DNA of 64,000 bases from the NCBI RefSeq assembly GCF_029016285.1, contig NZ_CP091976.1, forward strand, positions 558,001 through 622,000, written 5' to 3'. Every line of letters starts with the position of its first letter. Within the stretch, counting starts at the first letter, position 1. The notes under the pieces were generated by a model. It was given only the letters and a program-made list of their open reading frames with translations, was not told the origin of the DNA and ran no database searches. The DNA comes from Vibrio sp. DW001 (lineage in GTDB: Bacteria > Pseudomonadota > Gammaproteobacteria > Enterobacterales > Vibrionaceae). Both the position numbers and the translations under genes were made by a program. Of this stretch, positions 37,516 to 46,626 are shown piece by piece.

Positions 37516-38685
37516 ATGCGAAAAATTCGTACCTACAATAGTATCAGCCCCCATGGATTGGACTGTTTTCCCCGTGATAGCTATGAAGTCGCCAGTGAGA
37601 TAAGCGAACCCGACGCCATTATGTTGCGCAGTCAAAACCTACATGACATCTGTTTTCCTGAGCGAGTTAAAGCCATTGCACGCTGTGGCGCTGGTGTTAA
37701 CAACATTCCAGTGGGTGATTGCACCCATCAAGGGATTGTCGTATTCAACACGCCCGGAGCAAACGCAAATGCAGTAAAGGAGTTAGTCTTAACTGGCATG
37801 TTAATGTCTTCGCGAAAAATCATTAACGGTATCGATTTTACCAGAATGCTTGTTAGTGAACGCAATAACCCTCAGTTTTCAAAGCTGGTTGAAAAAGAGA
37901 AGAAAAATTTCGTAGGTTCAGAGTTATCAGGTAAAACTTTAGGGGTTGTTGGTTTAGGTGCTATTGGAGCAAGTGTCGCACACGCGGCGTTGGCTCTGGG
38001 TATGAAAGTGGTGGGTTACGATCCTGCACTCAGTGTCGATACAGCGTGGCGACTCTCTTCACAAATACAACGCGCAGAAAATATGCAGTGGCTCATTGCA
38101 CGTAGTGATTTTATCAGCTTGCATGTTCCTGCTAATGAACATACCAAAGATATGCTCAATTCAGAAACCTTATCTCACGCGAAACCAGGTTCCGTACTAC
38201 TGAACTTCGCTCGTGGTAGTATTGTGAATCAACAAGCCCTTCTCGCCTCACTAGAGCAAGGGTTGATTGAACAATACGTATGTGACTTCCCATCACCAGA
38301 GCTTCTAGAGCATCCTCAAGTAATTCTGCTACCGCACTTAGGGGCAAGCACGCACGAGGCCGAACAAAATTGCGCCACAATGGCCGCCGACCAACTGATG
38401 GACTTCCTTGAAAATGGTAATATTCGCAATTCAGTGAACTTTCCAACGATTAGTTTAGATAGAACGAAAGGCTATCGAATTGCTTTTGCTAACGACAACG
38501 TTCCGAAGGTATTAAGTCAAGTTCTTCTGGTTCTTTCTGACTTGGAGATCAACGTAATTGACATGCTCAACAGAAGCCGCGACGACATTGCGTACACCAT
38601 TGTCGATATCGAATCTCAACCTACTGAGCATTTGCTGGCTAAAATAACCGCTGTCGAACATGTTTTTAATGTCAGTACATTTTAA
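37516..38685 (+). CDS. serA: D-3-phosphoglycerate dehydrogenase
   Basis: About 389 residues, NAD-dependent, the first step of serine synthesis. The 2-hydroxyacid dehydrogenase core is complete: ARCGAGVNNIPV, the Rossmann motif LGVVGLGAIGASV, NFARGSIVN, and LLPHLGASTHEAEQNCA with the catalytic histidine. A short C-terminal ACT-like domain (about 320-389) probably mediates serine feedback. ATG 37516 is preferred to 37510 on spacing from AGAGAG. It forms an operon with serC. Confidence 0.92.
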   Translation: MRKIRTYNSISPHGLDCFPRDSYEVASEISEPDAIMLRSQNLHDICFPERVKAIARCGAGVNNIPVGDCTHQGIVVFNTPGANANAVKELVLTGMLMSSRKIINGIDFTRMLVSERNNPQFSKLVEKEKKNFVGSELSGKTLGVVGLGAIGASVAHAALALGMKVVGYDPALSVDTAWRLSSQIQRAENMQWLIARSDFISLHVPANEHTKDMLNSETLSHAKPGSVLLNFARGSIVNQQALLASLEQGLIEQYVCDFPSPELLEHPQVILLPHLGASTHEAEQNCATMAADQLMDFLENGNIRNSVNFPTISLDRTKGYRIAFANDNVPKVLSQVLLVLSDLEINVIDMLNRSRDDIAYTIVDIESQPTEHLLAKITAVEHVFNVSTF

Positions 38686-38693
38686 TATATGAC

Positions 38694-38729
38694 ACAAATT
38701 AGGCGTGCCTCACTACGCGTCTAATTTGT
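38694..38729 (+). terminator. possible hairpin terminator after serA
   Basis: ACAAATTAG and CTAATTTGT, extended by a few inner pairs, form a stem nine bases after the serA stop. No T-run follows, so it is a weak or rho-assisted terminator or a 3'-protecting hairpin. Confidence 0.45.
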
Positions 38730-39181
38730 ACTGCTACCTACTATAAGGCTTTATTCCTGCAACCCTACTTCAATCTGGATATATTCTTACGTTATCTCTA
38801 CAACATAAATATTATTTTACTTATCTCCATCTAGAATACATTGACCTAGTAAACGTTATTAATCCGTGGCATAGACAATCTATGACAACCGAAAACCATC
38901 CGTTCACTATATTAATAAATACAACTATTTTTTAACAATTACTTTAAATACAATTAGTTATTAATAAACCATTTAATCTATACATTTCCCATAGGAATAC
39001 TACATATAGCTAAACATATAAGATTAAAATACTCACAATAATACGGTACAAACATCAGATTAATTATATAGCACATGTCATTTAAAAAATTAATATTACG
39101 CTATTATTACTGTTAGAAAATACGTTTACCATAATGCCCTTCAACGCAAACCTTAACTGCAACTCTTAATCATATTTCCTT

Positions 39182-39209
39182 AAATGCAGCCTACATTAAG
39201 GTTGCATTT
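39182..39209 (+). terminator. terminator-like hairpin with no gene before it
   Basis: AAATGCAGCC and GGTTGCATTT pair over ten positions (one G-U) around an eight-base loop, followed by TTATT. It lies about 75 bases before the OmpA-family start and 500 bases after serA. The gap 38686-39285 is very AT-rich and holds no protein gene. The hairpin could end a small RNA or act as a leader attenuator of the OmpA-family gene. Confidence 0.5.
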
Positions 39210-39285
39210 TATTCACAACCAGAATCAAGGTTAATTCTTGATTCAATTAATAAGAAATCTTAACATTTATGTTGAATGGAGAATT

Positions 39286-40314
39286 ATGAAAAAAATAACA
39301 CTATGTCTATTGGGTGCCAGTGTCGCATTCAACGTGGCCGCCAATGAGAGCGGTTTCTATATTGGTGGTAAAACTGGCTGGACTCATTTTTCTGGGAGCT
39401 GCGAACCATTAAGTTTAGATTGCGACAAAGAAGCGATGGGTGGCGGTTTATTCCTTGGTTATAGCATCAATGATTGGCTTGCAATTGAAAGTGGTTATGA
39501 TTACTTGGGCAAAGCTAAGGCGACCTACCCGAGTTCAAGTGAATCATCAATAAACGCTTCTAATAGCACGAAAGTCCGAGGTGTAGAACTCGGTCTTAAA
39601 GCCGATTATTACTTGGTCGATAGTCTAAATATTTTTGGTAAAGTTGGTGGCTTTAGATGGCAAACGGAGCAAAAGAGACAAGAACCAAACCGTAGCACCC
39701 GTAATACAGACGACGGGACATCCTTAATGCTTGGTACCGGTCTTGAGTATCATTTATCTGACCAATTAAGAACGAGATTAGAATACCAATGGTTTGATGA
39801 TGTAGGCGTAAGTGGTTCAGACATTAGCTTTGTAACCGTAGGTCTAACCTATGCGTTTGGCTCTACTGATAAAGCCATTCCCGCCTCAGAACCAGAAGTT
39901 ATTATTGTTGAGCCTGAAGTGATTGAACCTGAGGTCATTGAGCCTGAAGTGGTGAGCATCAATGAATTGAATAGCTATGCTCTGTTCAAATTTGATAGCA
40001 CTAATTTACTGCCAGAAGCAAATAGACACCTGAGTCCAATGCTGAAAAGACTTCAAGATCATTCAGAGGCTCAGTTGTTCATTATTGGCCATACCGATTC
40101 TCAAGGATCAGAGCGCTACAATGATCAAATCTCTCTACAACGAGCACAAAGTGTCGCCTCCTATTTTGAAAATAATGGCATTGAGGCAAGTCGTATTCAG
40201 CTTGAGGGCAGAGGGGAAAGTGAGCCAGTTGCAGACAACAACACGCTAGAAGGGCGAGCACTGAATCGCCGCACTGAGGTCACTTCACCATCATTTACTC
40301 AATCGGCGCCATAG
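39286..40314 (+). CDS. OmpA-family outer membrane protein
   Basis: About 342 residues: signal peptide, an eight-stranded OmpA-like barrel (GFYIGGKTGWTHF through VTVGLTYAFG), a hinge of repeated EPEVI units, and a periplasmic OmpA C-domain that binds peptidoglycan. FIIGHTDSQGSERYNDQIS and ALNRRTEV contain the conserved binding residues. ATG 39286 gives a proper signal peptide and has GGAG upstream; the frame open from 39238 is too long. It has a terminator-like hairpin on each side. Confidence 0.9.
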   Translation: MKKITLCLLGASVAFNVAANESGFYIGGKTGWTHFSGSCEPLSLDCDKEAMGGGLFLGYSINDWLAIESGYDYLGKAKATYPSSSESSINASNSTKVRGVELGLKADYYLVDSLNIFGKVGGFRWQTEQKRQEPNRSTRNTDDGTSLMLGTGLEYHLSDQLRTRLEYQWFDDVGVSGSDISFVTVGLTYAFGSTDKAIPASEPEVIIVEPEVIEPEVIEPEVVSINELNSYALFKFDSTNLLPEANRHLSPMLKRLQDHSEAQLFIIGHTDSQGSERYNDQISLQRAQSVASYFENNGIEASRIQLEGRGESEPVADNNTLEGRALNRRTEVTSPSFTQSAP

Positions 40315-40386
40315 CCCCTTGTTATCATAAACCCACCTTCTAAACCCTTTACTTTGAAGGTAGGTCTATAAACACGCTCTAGATAT

Positions 40387-40425
40387 AAAAATCCCTGAAT
40401 CAAGATTCAAGGATTTTTATATCTA
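40387..40425 (+). terminator. terminator after the OmpA-family gene
   Basis: AAAATCCCTGAATC and GATTCAAGGATTTT form a long stem with a minimal loop, ending in T-rich sequence. A weaker hairpin (ACCTTC/GAAGGT) precedes it at about 40333. The rest of 40426-40629 shows nothing else. Confidence 0.75.
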
Positions 40426-40629
40426 TTTTTGAATAAGTAAACTAATTTCACCCTGCTAGAAAGCGCAATACCAATCTAAAAGATTAATTTATTCGCAATA
40501 TGAACGTTATGTCGCCGACATCAATGAGCGTAAAGCCCATTGTTAAGCCGTTTTCTATTATTACTTACCCATTTTATTCTTTTTTAGGTATAGACTTAAG
40601 AAAAGACTTTTAATCAAAAAGGGAAAGGA

Positions 40630-41160
40630 ATGAAAGCGTTAAGAAATTTGACCATACTAATTATCTGCATTCTTACATTGTCAGGATGTACAGGTAAACC
40701 GAACGATATCGAACCTGTTGCCAATTTTAATCTCGATAACTATCTAGGTAAATGGTACGAAATTGCCAGGCTAGATCACAGCTTTGAGCGTGGGCTCAAC
40801 AATGTCAGCGCAACGTATTCTGTCAATGATGACGGATCGGTACGTGTAATAAACCGCGGATGGAAGAAAGAAGACAAAGAATGGAGTGAAGCGGAAGGTA
40901 AGGCCAAATTTGTCATCACACCCGATATAGCGCATTTAAAGGTGTCGTTCTTTGGGCCATTTTACGGCAGTTACATTGTCTTTTATTTAGAGTCTGATTA
41001 TTCAACGGCACTAATCAGTGGCTATAACACCGACTATTTTTGGATTTTGTCTCGCACACCAACGATTGCTCAGGATAAAATGGACAAGTACATCATGATA
41101 GCGAAGGCTGCTGGATTTAATACCTCAGAGCTTATCTTTCCTACGCAAGAACTAAAATAG
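40630..41160 (+). CDS. blc: outer membrane lipoprotein lipocalin (Blc-like)
   Basis: 176 residues. The signal peptide ends with the lipobox LTLSGCTG, so it is a lipoprotein. The lipocalin signature is DNYLGKWYEIARLDHSFERGL, with NVSATYSVNDDGSVRVINRG and the later YFWILSRTP, as in Blc, which binds lysophospholipids and fatty acids. Full length, with purine-rich GGGAAAGG just upstream of the ATG. Monocistronic. Confidence 0.93.
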   Translation: MKALRNLTILIICILTLSGCTGKPNDIEPVANFNLDNYLGKWYEIARLDHSFERGLNNVSATYSVNDDGSVRVINRGWKKEDKEWSEAEGKAKFVITPDIAHLKVSFFGPFYGSYIVFYLESDYSTALISGYNTDYFWILSRTPTIAQDKMDKYIMIAKAAGFNTSELIFPTQELK

Positions 41161-41173
41161 TTAATTTAACAAC

Positions 41174-41195
41174 GCTCTGGTTTGTGGACCAGAGC
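41174..41195. terminator. hairpin between convergent blc and AraC genes
   Basis: GCTCTGGT and ACCAGAGC pair perfectly with a six-base loop, 13 bases after the blc stop and 11 bases after the AraC stop on the other strand. There is no strong T-run on either side. A bidirectional terminator is likely. Confidence 0.55.
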
Positions 41196-41205
41196 AAAAC
41201 GCGCT

Positions 41206-42045
41206 TTACGAAGATCTCACGCCCCCATACACATCGATAGTGAACCCTCTCTCTTTTGCATAGCTTTTTGGCGTCAATCCAATCTGTTTTTTTAAATGCC
41301 TAATAAGATGAGGCTGATCACTAAACCCAAATTGGAATGCAACCTCCACCCAGTCTATTTCACTAGCACTACGCTTATAGAGATACTCTAACATCTGTTC
41401 TAGTTTGTTCATTGTCTGACATTGTTTCAAAGTGAAGCCCGTCACTCGGCTGAAGCTTCTTTCCAACGTCCTTTGCGAGCAAAACAACGCACTACTTAGA
41501 TCGGAAATGAGGGTATTACCAAGGAGCGGAAGGACTTTATTAGTGAGTTCGCCGTGTTGATCTTCTTTGGCATTCTCGAGCCATGGTTGCAATAACTTAT
41601 CTAATTGAGTACAGCAAAGATTGGGGTCGTTTCTCGCATAATCAATAAGATCAAGCTCTACTAATCCATCCATACTAAATAAGCTGGTCAAGTTGAACGC
41701 TTCTACAGCGTCCAACATCGGGTGGGCGCACGCGGGTATTTCTAATGTATACAAAGCACCAATACGGAACTTAATGCCCAGATGTACAAAAGCTTGTGAA
41801 TGGTCCAACTGCAAGGTTTGCTGATGAGGAAACAACCAATGACTACCCTTACCTTCAACTATTGCAGGATTCATGTCGTAACGATATTCTTGATTCGAAG
41901 GCGAAAGTATCAAGTGCGCGGACGGGTCTGGGTTTAGCTTTGGATATTGGTGGCTTATTGCGTCCGGTCGTTTTTCAATAAACCAATAACACTCAATATA
42001 CTTTGCTACGCTTGGTAATTCTGGAGCCTGAAGCCAATGAATCAT
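41206..42045 (-). CDS. AraC-family transcriptional regulator
   Basis: 279 residues. The C-terminal double helix-turn-helix (LISDLSSALFCSQRTLERSFSRVTGFTLKQ and VEVAFQFGFSDQPHLIRHLKKQIGLTPKSY) is standard AraC. The N-terminal part is of the DUF6597 type (IECYWFIEKRP, LNPDPSAHLILSPSN), often found in regulators of stress or small-molecule response. The likely target is unknown; no metabolic gene is adjacent. Ligand unknown. Confidence 0.9.
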   Translation of the reverse strand: MIHWLQAPELPSVAKYIECYWFIEKRPDAISHQYPKLNPDPSAHLILSPSNQEYRYDMNPAIVEGKGSHWLFPHQQTLQLDHSQAFVHLGIKFRIGALYTLEIPACAHPMLDAVEAFNLTSLFSMDGLVELDLIDYARNDPNLCCTQLDKLLQPWLENAKEDQHGELTNKVLPLLGNTLISDLSSALFCSQRTLERSFSRVTGFTLKQCQTMNKLEQMLEYLYKRSASEIDWVEVAFQFGFSDQPHLIRHLKKQIGLTPKSYAKERGFTIDVYGGVRSS

Positions 42046-42169
42046 AGTGTTATATAACCGCGATCGTTTTTGTCATCTGACTATATGCCAAATAGAGACG
42101 AAATTCAGTGTTCTTATAATGAAACAAAAGCTCAACCCTTTTATTGAATATGAACCTAATAGCGACAAG

Positions 42170-42991
42170 TTAAGCGCGATCAAATTCGAACTGAACGATT
42201 CGATTTGAAGAAGTAAGCCCCGCTCGCATAATCGCTTTTTGTGCACCTGTATTACCACATTCAGTTGAACACATCACCTTTAATCCTTGTTCCGCTGCTC
42301 TATTTTTTAAGAATCGCAAGACTCTAGTAGCAATGCCTTTTCCTCGCTCAGATTTCGCCACAATCATACCCATATCGGCAAAATCGACCTGATACTCGTC
42401 AAATAAACGGCACTCTCCTGAGGCGACTAATTTCTCATCTATCCAATACCCCCAAAGCTCTTGGCGCTTAATTAAATTATCGTAATACCCAGATAACCAT
42501 TGCTCCGGAGCACCGATAGCTTCGATGGCAAATTCTACAAAACTTTTAAGCTGTTCCTGATTGGCCATTTTCATTTCCAACCATTTTGTTTGGTCAACTT
42601 TACTTGTTGTATTTTGGCAATACATCAATGCATTTACCGTAAACGATGACGAATTGTCTAAACACAGCGAGAGATAATCCGTTTCAGCCGTACTGACAAA
42701 TGCCCCGACAACCTCACCTATATCGACACTGTTTTGCTGTGCAATTAAGGTGAACAATTCTGTTGCCTGTACCTTAGCCACAGGCGACAGATAAAACTGC
42801 AACAGATAACCATCCTCATTGACGCAACAATATCCGACTAGAGCTTTATCTTCATAGAATCCAAAATGATTCGACATAGGAGCAAACCCAAAGTGCCACA
42901 TACCATCTAGTGGGGCCTTAGTTTGTTCAAAATAAGCCGCTCTTAGTTCACGGATCTCATCTATTGACCCGATTTTTTTTATTTCTAACAT
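42170..42991 (-). CDS. GNAT family N-acetyltransferase
   Basis: About 273 residues from ATG 42991 (MLEIKK). The acetyl-CoA motif is MIVAKSERGKGIATRVLRFLKNRAAEQG, followed by CGNTGAQKAIMRAGLTSSNR. The N-terminal half looks like a second, degenerate GNAT fold (FGFYEDKALVGYCCVNEDGYLLQFYLSP), so this may be a tandem-GNAT protein. The acceptor substrate cannot be inferred. Confidence 0.85.
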   Translation of the reverse strand: MLEIKKIGSIDEIRELRAAYFEQTKAPLDGMWHFGFAPMSNHFGFYEDKALVGYCCVNEDGYLLQFYLSPVAKVQATELFTLIAQQNSVDIGEVVGAFVSTAETDYLSLCLDNSSSFTVNALMYCQNTTSKVDQTKWLEMKMANQEQLKSFVEFAIEAIGAPEQWLSGYYDNLIKRQELWGYWIDEKLVASGECRLFDEYQVDFADMGMIVAKSERGKGIATRVLRFLKNRAAEQGLKVMCSTECGNTGAQKAIMRAGLTSSNRIVQFEFDRA

Positions 42992-43224
42992 CGCTTTTCT
43001 ACCTACCAAATTCAATCAACTATCGTTTTAAATGGTGAGAGCACTTAACTTTCATCCGCCTCCCGCATCTGATGGCTGAAATAGTAGTTGATGCATCCAT
43101 AGTAAGATTGAATAAAAACGACAAATTATTAAAAAAATGAATAAATCGATTGACCTGACTATAGGGGTAGCCCTTATAGTGTTGCGCTTTTCGACTCGCC
43201 TATTAATCTTCAAAGAGGTTGTTA

Positions 43225-44577
43225 ATGGCCATTGGTTTTGATTTCGGTACTGCTAACTGCTCGGTTGCGCATATTATTAATGAGAAGGTTCACGCCATCC
43301 CATTATCTGGAAGTGATATTTATTTGCCATCAACACTCAGCGCACCCAATGCGGAGTCTGTGTCCGAGTACTTGTTCCGGTGCCTTGATATTAGACCAGC
43401 TAACGCTATAGGAGAATCCGTACTCCGCCGAGCCATTAAACTTAATAAAGAAGAGGGACTAATAGTTCGACCAGATGACATTCATTTTGGTCAAGCCGCC
43501 TTAGATCTTTACTTAGACGACCCCAAAGACGTCTACTATGTACAATCACCCAAGTCTTTTTTAGGCACACAAGGTTTGCGAGATGTTCAGCTCTCTTTCT
43601 TTGAAGACCTCATCTGTGCCATGATGGCAAACGTAAAACAGAAGACAGAACTCGCTTTAAATAAACCCGTATCAGCGGTTGTTATTGGCCGCCCGGTTAA
43701 TTTTCGTGGTCGCGGTGGTGAAAAATCCAATCAGCAAGCCGAAGGCATTTTGCAGCGCGCTGCGACTCGAGCAGGTTTCAAGCATATTGAATTTCAATTT
43801 GAACCTGTTGCAGCAGGATTCGAGTATGAATCTAAATTAACTTCAGATAAAACCGTATTGGTCGTTGATATTGGCGGCGGTACATCAGATTGTTCTTTAA
43901 TTCAAATGGGCCCCACCTGGCGAGGAAATCAAAATCGCTCCGAATCCCTTCTTTCACATAGTGGTTTATCCGTTGGCGGAAATGACCTTGATATTTCGAT
44001 TGCATTCAAAAAATTCATGGCCGATTTTGGTTTAGGTACGGAACAGTTATCAGACTTACCTGTCCCTATTTCTCAATTTTGGAACTGTATTGCCGTCAAT
44101 GATGTCGTTGCCCAAAGAGACTTTTATAAATTCGATAATTTAAAGCCGATCTACGAACTCATTAAAAATGCAAAGCAACCAGAAAAACTGAAACGCTTAG
44201 CATACGTTCATGAAGGGACGCTTGGGCACAGTGTTGTCCGAGAGGCTGAATTAGCAAAAATAGCACTCGGCGATCAAGAGGAATACATTTCTACTCTGAA
44301 TCTATTGGAAGAAACCCTTGATATTAGACTGCTTAGAGAGCAGATGGCCGATGCGATTTCAGAACCAGTAAGAAAAATCACGCAGATGGTACAGGAGGCA
44401 GAAAAACAGGGGCAAGTAAAACCGGATATTGTCTACATGACTGGGGGTTCGGCACGTTCTCCCATACTAAGAAATGCGATAAAATCGGTGTTACCAGATA
44501 CAGAAATTGTAAGCGGCAGTTATTTCGGGTCGGTAACCGCAGGTTTATCTCGCTGGGCGGATCTTTGTTTCAAATAA
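43225..44577 (+). CDS. yegD: YegD-like Hsp70-family chaperone
   Basis: About 450 residues: an actin-like ATPase of the Hsp70 group without the substrate-binding domain. AIGFDFGTANCSVAHI (phosphate 1), VLVVDIGGGTSDCS (phosphate 2) and VYMTGGSARSPILR (adenosine) are clear. E. coli YegD has the same length and layout. ATG 43225 is chosen because GAGG is upstream; TTG 43219 is not needed. Monocistronic; role in protein folding unknown. Confidence 0.9.
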   Translation: MAIGFDFGTANCSVAHIINEKVHAIPLSGSDIYLPSTLSAPNAESVSEYLFRCLDIRPANAIGESVLRRAIKLNKEEGLIVRPDDIHFGQAALDLYLDDPKDVYYVQSPKSFLGTQGLRDVQLSFFEDLICAMMANVKQKTELALNKPVSAVVIGRPVNFRGRGGEKSNQQAEGILQRAATRAGFKHIEFQFEPVAAGFEYESKLTSDKTVLVVDIGGGTSDCSLIQMGPTWRGNQNRSESLLSHSGLSVGGNDLDISIAFKKFMADFGLGTEQLSDLPVPISQFWNCIAVNDVVAQRDFYKFDNLKPIYELIKNAKQPEKLKRLAYVHEGTLGHSVVREAELAKIALGDQEEYISTLNLLEETLDIRLLREQMADAISEPVRKITQMVQEAEKQGQVKPDIVYMTGGSARSPILRNAIKSVLPDTEIVSGSYFGSVTAGLSRWADLCFK

Positions 44578-44616
44578 CGTAAAGTGTACATTACCTCAGC
44601 ACGAGCAGATGCATGC

Positions 44617-45534
44617 CTACCGGCAGTCTAGCATCTGCTCGTGCAGGTATTCTACAAATAGCTTTAATTGAGCTGGTACATATTTCGATTGTAAATATTG
44701 TGCAACTATTTGCCCTTGATAGCGACCATTTAATGTCCAATCAGGGAGCACTTCTACCACCTCTCCTGACTGAATAAGTTCGTTAATAGTAAACTCTGGA
44801 AACACCGAAATACCTAGCCCTCTCAACACTGCATCTTTTCTTATTTCGGTATGATTTGCTGCAAAGTTTCCGTCGATATTAACCGTTTCTATGTTACGTT
44901 CAAGGTTAAACGACCATTTCCTATCCGCGGCTGACTCACCCAATCGAATGCAGTTATGTGTGACCAAATCAGATGGTGAATGCGGCACACCATGTGTGTC
45001 AATGTATGCAGGGCTAGCGCATAGAACCAGCCGACTATTTCCTAATAATTTGGCAACCAAGCCTTCAACGGGTTTATCGGTAATATGGATGACAACATCT
45101 ACCTCATTGCCGATTGGATCAATGAAATGATCTTCGGATTGAATCTGAATAGAGACATTAGGGTGGGTCTGCAGAAAATCCAAAATAATTGGCGATAATA
45201 CTTGTCTAGCCAAAGCCTTAGGCGCCGAAACTCGAACCAAACCAGAAATCGTATCCGATTCTGAATAGGCAGCATTCACTGCCGATTTAGCTGAGTTCAA
45301 CATATCGATACAGAGACAAAATACCTCTTCACCAATTGTACTCAGGCGCAGGCTTCTGGTGGTTCTTTCAATCAATTTTTGCTGCAGTGCATTCTCTAGC
45401 CTTGCTACCGAACGGCTAACCGATGAAGGCGCGACGCCAAGTTTTATTGCCGCTCTTGAAAAACTGCCTTCCTCAATAACAACAACAAAGATAGCCATCT
45501 CTGGTAAAAGTACCATCAACTTATTCATATCCAC
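44617..45534 (-). CDS. LysR-family transcriptional regulator
   Basis: 305 residues. The N-terminal winged helix is seen in EEGSFSRAAIKLGVAPSSVSRSVARLENALQQKLIERTTRSL; the C-terminal effector domain begins at about residue 90 (VRVSAPKALARQVLSP). It is divergent from the EamA-family transporter at 45633, with a 98-base shared promoter that contains two GTACTA repeats (about 45579 and 45592). That arrangement makes the transporter its probable target. Confidence 0.92.
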   Translation of the reverse strand: MDMNKLMVLLPEMAIFVVVIEEGSFSRAAIKLGVAPSSVSRSVARLENALQQKLIERTTRSLRLSTIGEEVFCLCIDMLNSAKSAVNAAYSESDTISGLVRVSAPKALARQVLSPIILDFLQTHPNVSIQIQSEDHFIDPIGNEVDVVIHITDKPVEGLVAKLLGNSRLVLCASPAYIDTHGVPHSPSDLVTHNCIRLGESAADRKWSFNLERNIETVNIDGNFAANHTEIRKDAVLRGLGISVFPEFTINELIQSGEVVEVLPDWTLNGRYQGQIVAQYLQSKYVPAQLKLFVEYLHEQMLDCR

Positions 45535-45632
45535 AACGCAATAATCCTTTCTATTTCGACCTATTGTTTATCACAGAGTACTAGTTGATAGTGTACTAAT
45601 CAATCACGTAAGCACTCTGAGATACCCTAACA

Positions 45633-46538
45633 ATGAACATAGCAACTGAATCTAAACAGCATTCTACCTTTACGTTTCCAACCACCGAGGTACTGTTACT
45701 GCTTGTCGCCATCGTATGGGGAACCAGCTATGGCTTAACAAAAAGTGCGCTCAGTTACACCTCGGTACTGCTGTTTATTGCTATTCGGTTTTCCATGACT
45801 TGTTGTTGCCTTCTCCCTTTTGTTTTGAATGACATTGCAAAACAAAGGAATAAGGATTGGATAGTGTCATTACCAACGGGGTTTATATTGGCCGCTATCT
45901 TCTTCTTTGAGGTTTATGGCGTAAGCAAAACTACCGCAGCAAACGCCGCATTTCTTATAAGTCTCAATGTCATTTTTACTGCCTTTATTCAGAACATAGT
46001 TAATAAAGAAAAGCCGAGTGTGGGGTTAATAACACTTTGTGCCTCAAGCGTGTTTGGGGTGTTGTTACTCACTGACTCTTTAAACGTGAGTATCTCACTT
46101 AACGCAGGCGACTACTGCATCCTTAGCGCTGCTGTACTTCGCGCATTAATGGTCACAACAACAAGACGATTAACCAATGGCAAGCAAATAGCAAACACGA
46201 CGCTTACTTTTGTTCAATCTTTTGTCGTCGCCAGTTGCTCCGTTATCGCACTCTTTACCACAGTAGAATTCTCCGTAATATCTCTGCCAACCGAACTTAG
46301 CTTTTGGCTATATGTTACTTATTTAGTCCTATTCTGTACGCTGCTGGCTTTTTTTGTACAAAACTATGCAGTCAGAAAAATTTCTGCCACCAAAACGTCG
46401 TTGTTAATGGGTAGTGAGCCGTTGTTTGGTGCAATATTTGCGTATTTTTGGTTAAACGAAACCTTTACCGCGCTGCAACTGTTCGGCGCCGCTATTATTT
46501 TGACTAGCGTCATTCTTACTTCCAATCGAAATATTTAG
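45633..46538 (+). CDS. EamA/DMT superfamily transporter
   Basis: 301 residues with ten membrane helices arranged as two EamA repeats. The first begins LLLLVAIVWGTSYGLTKSAL, and the second ends with LLMGSEPLFGAIFAYFWLNETF, the usual conserved close of an EamA domain. Such proteins export or import amino acids, nucleotides or drugs; the substrate is not predictable. It is divergent from a LysR regulator that probably controls it. Confidence 0.9.
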   Translation: MNIATESKQHSTFTFPTTEVLLLLVAIVWGTSYGLTKSALSYTSVLLFIAIRFSMTCCCLLPFVLNDIAKQRNKDWIVSLPTGFILAAIFFFEVYGVSKTTAANAAFLISLNVIFTAFIQNIVNKEKPSVGLITLCASSVFGVLLLTDSLNVSISLNAGDYCILSAAVLRALMVTTTRRLTNGKQIANTTLTFVQSFVVASCSVIALFTTVEFSVISLPTELSFWLYVTYLVLFCTLLAFFVQNYAVRKISATKTSLLMGSEPLFGAIFAYFWLNETFTALQLFGAAIILTSVILTSNRNI

Positions 46539-46626
46539 CTTTAAAAAATATAACAAATAAATAACCCCTTCTGAAAACTCATCCGTTTATATAGGAAACA
46601 GACTGACTACACAGAAGGAAATACAC

